Source: Ophiodon elongatus | Taxonomy: Eukaryota; Chordata; Actinopteri; Perciformes; Hexagrammidae | Assembly: GCA_016806645.1 (NCBI GenBank) | Contig: JACSYO010000389.1 | Location: forward strand, 2,642,001 to 2,706,000 | Length of the DNA: 64,000 nucleotides | Direction: 5' to 3' | Shown: in pieces, positions 59,717 through 64,000 of the stretch | How the letters are laid out: every line of letters begins with the position of its first letter | Numbering within the stretch: the stretch's first letter is position 1 | Position numbers and translations under genes: made by a program | The notes under the pieces: model-generated | The model's database searches: none | What the model saw: the letters and a program-made list of their open reading frames with translations, nothing else | What the model was told of the DNA's origin: nothing

Positions 59717-59809
59717 TGAAGGGAGGAGGGAGGGGGGGTGAAGGGAGGGGGGAGGGAGGAGGGAGTGAGGTGGAGGGAGGGGGGAAGGAGGAGGGAGGGG
59801 GGGGGGGGC
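59717..59809. repeat. GGGAGG-rich tract, G-quadruplex-prone on plus strand
   Basis: An almost pure purine tract of gggagggaggaggg-type units with many G runs of four or more, ending in a run of G. It lies on the template strand of pawr. Confidence 0.9.
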
Positions 59810-62462
59810 ACTTGTTTAAATGAGACTTTACACTCCAACACCGCAGACCTCCACAGAAAAACCACACAGCCCCTGCTCTGTCCTCTGCTTCGAGACGTCT
59901 GGCTTGGCATGAAGTCAGAAACCAGAGCTGCCCGATGCCTCAGCAGGCCGATATCACAGAGCTATCGGTGTTCGCCAGCACGTTGGCAGACATTGCAAAA
60001 AAAAGAAGTTGCGAAGCAGCAAACTGCGGCGATAAATGTTTTATCAGCAGCATTTGTAGGACTTGAGTTCTCGTTTCAAAATATCAGGGTTTCTGGTCTC
60101 AGTAACTGTCATTCATTCTTCCAATGCCTTCAGACCAGCGGGCTGCGTGGCCAAGAGAGCTCTTCAACACGGACTGCAACACCGTGAAGTGTAAAAGAGG
60201 CCAATCGAAGACCTTAAATAAATCTCTTCACTGCTTTAAAGTGGCTTACTGCAGCCCCATGCTGTGCCTCTAACCCTCAACAGACCATAATAGTCTTGTG
60301 ACTGTGGCCCCCCCCCCCCTCCGCATGCACGAACTGACGGGGCTTTAAGGAGAGTATCGTTTACCAACACCACCGTGGCGCTGTGTGAGCTCCACCGAGC
60401 TGAACGTTAATCCGATGAGTCATCAATCTGAAAGACAGCAGCGCGTCAACCTCGGATGCAAAACAATGATTATCAATTCAAACCAGGATCCGGCTGTGGA
60501 TGAGCTCTCAAGGGCTTATCGAGGGCTTCGAAATGAAAAAGCAGGTGTAATTCAAAGTCGCACGTAAGCGACACTTAATGAGCCAAACAGCAAAACCAAG
60601 AGGTCACGTGACAGGACGTGTGAAACTGCAAAACACTGCTAATGGGTGACATTACCTGATTACGTTTAATGCCGTGAAATTATTCAAGATCAAGGAGAAT
60701 TGTGCAACTCCGCGGTTTTACCTCTTACCTTGGATCCCCGTTAAATATTTAGCGAGAGGTTGAGTTTATGCGTCGAAGAAAATGCCAAATCTGTTCGAAT
60801 GACTTAAAATGCCATATTGGGCCCCTCAAGACAAACAAAAACACACCACCTCCACTCCAGCTGGAAAGAGGGATTTTCAAACTTGCCTGTAGCTAAACAA
60901 AGAAAATAAAGATTTGAATAAGGACAATTTAAAAGTGTGCGAGTAAATGTGAGGCAAACACATTTGCTCGTGGTTCATAAAACCTGAAGAATGTCTGTTT
61001 CTGTGTTTTGTATTCTGTTTCCCTTCAGGTATAAACATTGCCATCCCCGGAAATTATGTGCAGGCTGAACTCTTTTCTCCTGTTGTGCTGGAAGTCTTTA
61101 TCTTGTTGTGTCTTTGCTCAAACCTCCTCCTCCTCCTCCTCTTCTTCCTCCTCCTCCTCACGAACACTGCTGACTGGCTCAGGACTATTATATATTCTTC
61201 CCCTCTTAAACTCTGACTCAATGGTGGCTTCAGTTTATCAAAAGCGTCGTATTAGATGTCAAGCTGCAGCCGTATAGTCGCAGCAAGTTGTTCTGTAACG
61301 TTTCCTCAGAGGGAATCGTGTAGATTCAATTAAGTGAAATCTGGATTTATCACTCTGCTCCTCCAGCTATCCAAAGGCTTTGATTTCTTACTGGAAGTGC
61401 AGAATGAAAGTCTTTCAGCCGACAGCTGAAACGTCGAGTTGTGTAATCCATCACGCCGAACGTGTCAAAACGACATCATCATTATGAGGTCACCCAGTGC
61501 AGACTTTTTTTTTTTTCTTTTTTCTTTTAATATGATCGGCACTTAAACTTCATTACCGTGCGACAATACTGTGACGCGGCCTAAAGCCAATACAGACTTG
61601 ATGTTCATTGTGACAAATTATACAACTCAAGCAAGTGCTAATTGAATTGCATACTGTACTGACAGTAATGGATGTAAATCAATGGAAGCCTAGAATAAAA
61701 TGAATACTGAAAAAATGCGTCGCCAAAAAACGTATAACGGATACTGAGCCAGAACTTGCACACAAAGAAAACCCGGTCCATTAAAACGGTATTAAAACTT
61801 TCTACTCAATACGAAATGAAGGCGTATGTAGGAGGAAACTCGATAGCGTACGATGTTTAAATAAATATAACGGTATGTGAACACAGCACGTATATGTGAA
61901 ATTTGATGACTATGGTTGCTTTCCGCAGAGTAACACAAATGTTCAGCCGTCCTGACATGCCCGCGCTGACGCTCATCCTCTTAATGCTCGACGCTGAGTA
62001 ATAACTGCTCTCTCCATCACTCTGGCCACCGGCTTCGGGCCGCTTTTGAGCGAGGTAGGATAGTTTTAACATCTGTGTGTCCCGGCCACAGACCAGGGCG
62101 GCTGTAACTCAAGCTAGGTCGAGACGGCGGGGGCAGGCTGGTGGCGACTGCTGCTGGAGCGTTTATCCCAGCAGCCTCTCCAGAGTCCCGCGTCCCGGTA
62201 ATGAATCCTGTTCCTTGCAAACCAGCAGTAATAACGGGGGTGCCTGCTGCGGGCCGCACGGAGGCCGCAGTGGGGGGGGGAGTGGTCCTGTGTTTTGTCT
62301 AAACCCTAATCTCGTTTTCGCCCCCGGCGCTGGCACGCACGCGTCTTCCTTCCTTCCTGTCCCGATGTTTTCAGTCCCACCAAGCTGCTGCACAATGGTG
62401 GTCTTCCAACACTTCTATTGTACGTTAGATAGAAATGTTTTTCGACAAAACTGCTGACTTAC

Positions 62463-62517
62463 CCGGCCAGTTTTCTAGCTTACAGTCCAAATAGAGGCAG
62501 GAGTCAGAAGAACGCAG
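62463..62517 (-). other. Candidate unannotated small exon inside pawr intron
   Basis: The minus strand has a strong acceptor (a roughly 25-nt pyrimidine-rich tract ending ttatttgtag), 55 nt, and a near-perfect donor (GG followed by gtaagt). Only one frame is open, reading LRSSDSCLYLDCKLENWPG. I do not recognise this peptide. Joined to the next exon at 53042 it would reach a TGA after three codons, so if used at all it would act as a poison exon or a 5' UTR exon. It may simply be chance splice-site similarity. Confidence 0.15.
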
Positions 62518-64000
62518 CTACAAATAATAGAAAGAGGAGAAAGGAGGATGAAAAGCCAGGAGGAAAAGGGCACAGAAGCAGCGTTTAGACATCCTGCTGC
62601 TTTCATGTGTCACGCTTCAGCCTCTATCGTCTTCTGCCCCTGCGCATTCTGGCTATTTAGGTTTTTATCTTAAAAAAATATTACAATGTCACATCCTGGT
62701 GACCTATGTGTTAGAGCACCTCCGCACTCAGCTCCTGGCATCCGTCTACTGCCTGCCATCTAATAAAAAGGAATAAAAAGCCAAAAAGAAGAAGAAGAAA
62801 AAAAAAAACCCTATGAACGTATCCGTTTATTTGGAATATTAAGAATCTTTGATTTCTCTGCGTGGGGATCGAGGAGAGTTTATCCCATTTTGAAACGTAG
62901 TTTGACAAATAAAATAAATATTCATTCAATGTCCAGATTTAAACCGCATGTCATTGTCTTTATTGGCAGATGGAGTGAGCTCCGTCTGCATTTTGTTAAG
63001 CAAACTAAATCAAGATGTTTTTGCCAATTATGCTCAAATAATAGAAAAAACACCTATAGAGGGACTCTGGTGCATAAACCAACAGCTCATTTGAGGAGTT
63101 GTTCTAATTGGTAGAGGACACCGTGTACTGTAAACTGAGGCGTCTTCTTGCAGCAGGAAGTATAACACATTTTGAGAACACAGGCACATACAACTGGTGT
63201 TTTAATCAATTTAATCTGACCTGCGATCTGATGTTTGGATATCTTGGAAATCAAATCAAACCGGATAGCTGTGAGCCTCGGTCATCTCTTTGAAATTCTC
63301 TGTGTGCGTCTGACTGTACATCTGACTGCATGCATGTTTGCACTTGTGACAGAGATGGACAAGAAGGAGATCTTGTACCTCGGAGTTAATAACTGCTTAT
63401 CTCGTGGGGGTATTTTATCAGCAGACTACAATGTGACCTCTGACCCGGAGCTGTGGTCGGCAACCTCAAATTCTCCACAAATCGCCCCCCCGCCTTTGGA
63501 ATGTCTGGTATCCCGTCGCCGCGTACAGGCGAATCCTCGGCCCGGCCCAAGGCACGATGCCAAATGGGTTGTTTAGCGTCTGGTATCCCAGAGCGTTCTT
63601 CTACTTAACCACAAGACTGTGTGTTGGCCCTGGTCTACCTTGCAACCTGGCATGGAATGAACTGGCAGAGCAGAAACAAGCCCAGCGCTTAGACAGAGCG
63701 GTATTGTGCAAGCAGCGCCTCCTCGCCATGGACACCTCACAAAAGAGAAGAGACGTCTCGGGCCATTGTGGAGCTCTGACACTTGAGGAGCAGAATGCTG
63801 TGCTGCCTCTCTGTCGATTGGGTTTATCTAATGAGAACGAGAGCTAAGTGCCATTCAGTGCACGCTTGCCTCTCTGCTCGGCCATCCTGTGCTTTGGCTG
63901 CTGGCGCTGGGTTTTCTTGGCCGAGGGCTGGCGCTCATTCAGAGCTCCAACAACTCTGGGACTATTCAGGTTTCATAGAGCCCTCAAAAGAACCGCAGAC

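Larger units (their letters stand above)
53043..64000 (-). other. pawr: 3' part of a large pawr intron
   Basis: Eleven kilobases upstream of the first visible coding exon, with no sequence resembling the conserved N-terminal FLEEWKAKREKMR or SAC core motifs. It holds a TIR repeat (56964-57338), G-rich tracts (53728-53746, 54826-54843, 59717-59809), poly(A)/GAA (55388-55430), a CTC-rich tract (61122-61159) and a GC/CpG-richer zone at about 62000-62400. In mammals the corresponding intron is also very large. Confidence 0.65.

Noticed and set aside
53043..64000. Search for the pawr start codon and SAC domain exon
   Set aside because: No frame resembles the conserved N-terminal or SAC motifs; the GC-rich zone near 62000-62400 has Pro/Gly-rich frames but no match.

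Overview
This is vertebrate nuclear DNA, most probably from a percomorph-type teleost fish. The evidence is short exons with GT/AG borders separated by introns of 3-6 kb, very long CA/TG microsatellites, and several dispersed repeats that I recognise as common in teleost genomes.

Only one protein-coding gene can be supported: pawr (PRKC apoptosis WT1 regulator, Par-4), on the minus strand. The window holds its last five coding exons, in transcription order 53042-52917, 46759-46725, 43451-43331, 39720-39616 and 36102-36016 (stop included). They join in frame to 157 codons plus a stop. They encode the acidic linker after the SAC domain, a short basic linker and the complete C-terminal coiled coil/leucine zipper. 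The N-terminal part (start codon, SAC core) is not found up to base 64000, so 53043-64000 is the 3' part of a large intron and the 5' exons lie beyond the right edge. A plausible polyadenylation signal at 34712-34717 gives a 3' UTR of about 1.3 kb.

Bases 1-34690 are downstream intergenic DNA with no supported gene. They hold a decayed hAT transposon (11807-13789), TIR-type and other dispersed repeats (10491, 11478, 15191, about 21867-22440, 33385), TG microsatellites, a short interstitial telomere-type repeat (11779), a 34-bp perfect inverted repeat (20460-20544) and RFX X-box-like palindromes. In mammals SYT1 lies tail-to-tail with PAWR on this side, but no synaptotagmin exon is visible here.

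The points that most deserve a second look are these. A 95-bp CA array (UG in pawr RNA) replaces the polypyrimidine tract right at the 3' splice site of the 105-nt leucine-zipper exon. All long dinucleotide arrays change strand orientation at the pawr 3' end. A three-level transposon nest with a clear target-site duplication sits in the next intron (40084-41026). The 34-bp perfect hairpin stands alone in the intergenic DNA. I found no evidence of a wholly new gene system; the interest lies in regulation and repeat structure.
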